From contig JAHFOW010000196.1 of NCBI GenBank assembly GCA_023261465.1, forward strand, positions 1-5,369: DNA of 5,369 nucleotides, written 5' to 3'. Source of the DNA: Planctomycetota bacterium (GTDB taxonomy: Bacteria; Planctomycetota; Brocadiia; Brocadiales; Brocadiaceae). Positions within the stretch are counted from its first letter, which is position 1; every line of letters starts with the position of its first letter. Shown here piece by piece: positions 5,026 to 5,369 of this stretch. The notes under the pieces were generated by a model that was given only the letters and a program-made list of their open reading frames with translations, made no database searches and was not told the origin of the DNA. The position numbers were made by a program, and so were the translations under genes.

Positions 5026-5369
5026 TTATATCGTTCTTCCAACTGCCTTTGCCACCGGTTTGAGTTCCTGCATCAACTGGTCAAATGCTTCAAGGGTAAT
5101 TGTCTGAGGTCCGTCCACAAATGATTTTTCAGGTTCCGGATGGGTTTCAATTAATAAACCGTCAGCTCCTACCGCTATGGAACCTTTGGACATGGGGTTG
5201 ACGAGACTTCTCTTTCCTGTTCCATGACTTGGGTCAACAATAATGGGAAGGTGCGTCATCTCCTTCAGTAAAGGCACAATGCTGAGCGAAAGCGTGAAAC
5301 GGGTATGTGTCTCAAAGGTTCTGATTCCTCTTTCGCAGAGAATAACATTGGGGTTATTTTGCGCTAAAA
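5026..5369 (-). CDS. aroF: 3-deoxy-7-phosphoheptulonate synthase (DAHP synthase), C-terminal part, cut by the right edge
   Basis: The last 113 residues are present; the 5' end lies outside the window. The enzyme condenses phosphoenolpyruvate and erythrose 4-phosphate, the first step of the shikimate pathway to aromatic amino acids. In fragment numbering, [10 protein letters not shown] (11-20), [10 protein letters not shown] (44-53), [15 protein letters not shown] (67-81) and DGPQ (85-88) are the closing signatures of the KDPG-aldolase-like (type I beta) enzymes. His48, Glu74 and Asp85 have the same spacing (26 and 11) as the metal ligands His, Glu and Asp of Thermotoga maritima DAHP synthase. 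The fourth ligand, a Cys, and any N-terminal ACT-like regulatory domain fall outside the window, so feedback control cannot be judged. The gene ends in TAA at 5028-5026 and is the first visible gene of the minus-strand operon. Confidence 0.95.
   Translation of the reverse strand, partial: LAQNNPNVILCERGIRTFETHTRFTLSLSIVPLLKEMTHLPIIVDPSHGTGKRSLVNPMSKGSIAVGADGLLIETHPEPEKSFVDGPQTITLEAFDQLMQELKPVAKAVGRTI

Noticed and set aside
1..5369. CRISPR array or insertion sequence
   Set aside because: No regularly spaced direct repeats of 20 bases or more and no transposase reading frame with terminal inverted repeats were seen on either strand.

Overview
The window is a piece of a bacterial chromosome of moderate GC. 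All five intact or edge-cut genes lie on the minus strand, so transcription runs from the right edge to the left. Reading in that direction they are the 3' end of a type Ib-like DAHP synthase gene (aroF), a small flavin-binding pyridoxamine-phosphate-oxidase-like gene, a DapL-type aminotransferase gene, trpS and argS. Protein style, the variant ArgRS signature and the dispersed palindromes remind me of anammox-type Planctomycetota (Brocadiales). That is an impression from memory, not a demonstrated assignment.

Right part (3313-5369): aroF, the PPOX-like gene and dapL are packed tightly, with gaps of 3 and 21 bases, and look like one operon. aroF opens the shikimate pathway towards tryptophan, tyrosine and phenylalanine. 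The aminotransferase probably works in lysine and peptidoglycan-precursor synthesis. Middle part (2123-3312): trpS follows after 59 bases that hold a degenerate 9-base tandem repeat and trpS's own Shine-Dalgarno site. The 153-base trpS-argS gap holds a terminator-like hairpin and a 54-base cloverleaf-shaped palindrome. Left part (425-2122): argS, complete. Far left (1-424): no intact gene. It holds the end of an unidentified plus-strand reading frame, a REP-like palindrome and a broken ParE/RelE-type toxin gene, so it looks like decayed accessory DNA at the end of a housekeeping block.

The core genes supply amino acids (aromatic, probably lysine) and charge two tRNAs (Trp, Arg). I see no complete new defence or mobile system. 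The most interesting points are a four-cysteine [4Fe-4S]-type motif in TrpRS, a replaced HIGH signature in ArgRS, the toxin remnant that appears only when the minus strand is read, and the structured intergenic palindromes.
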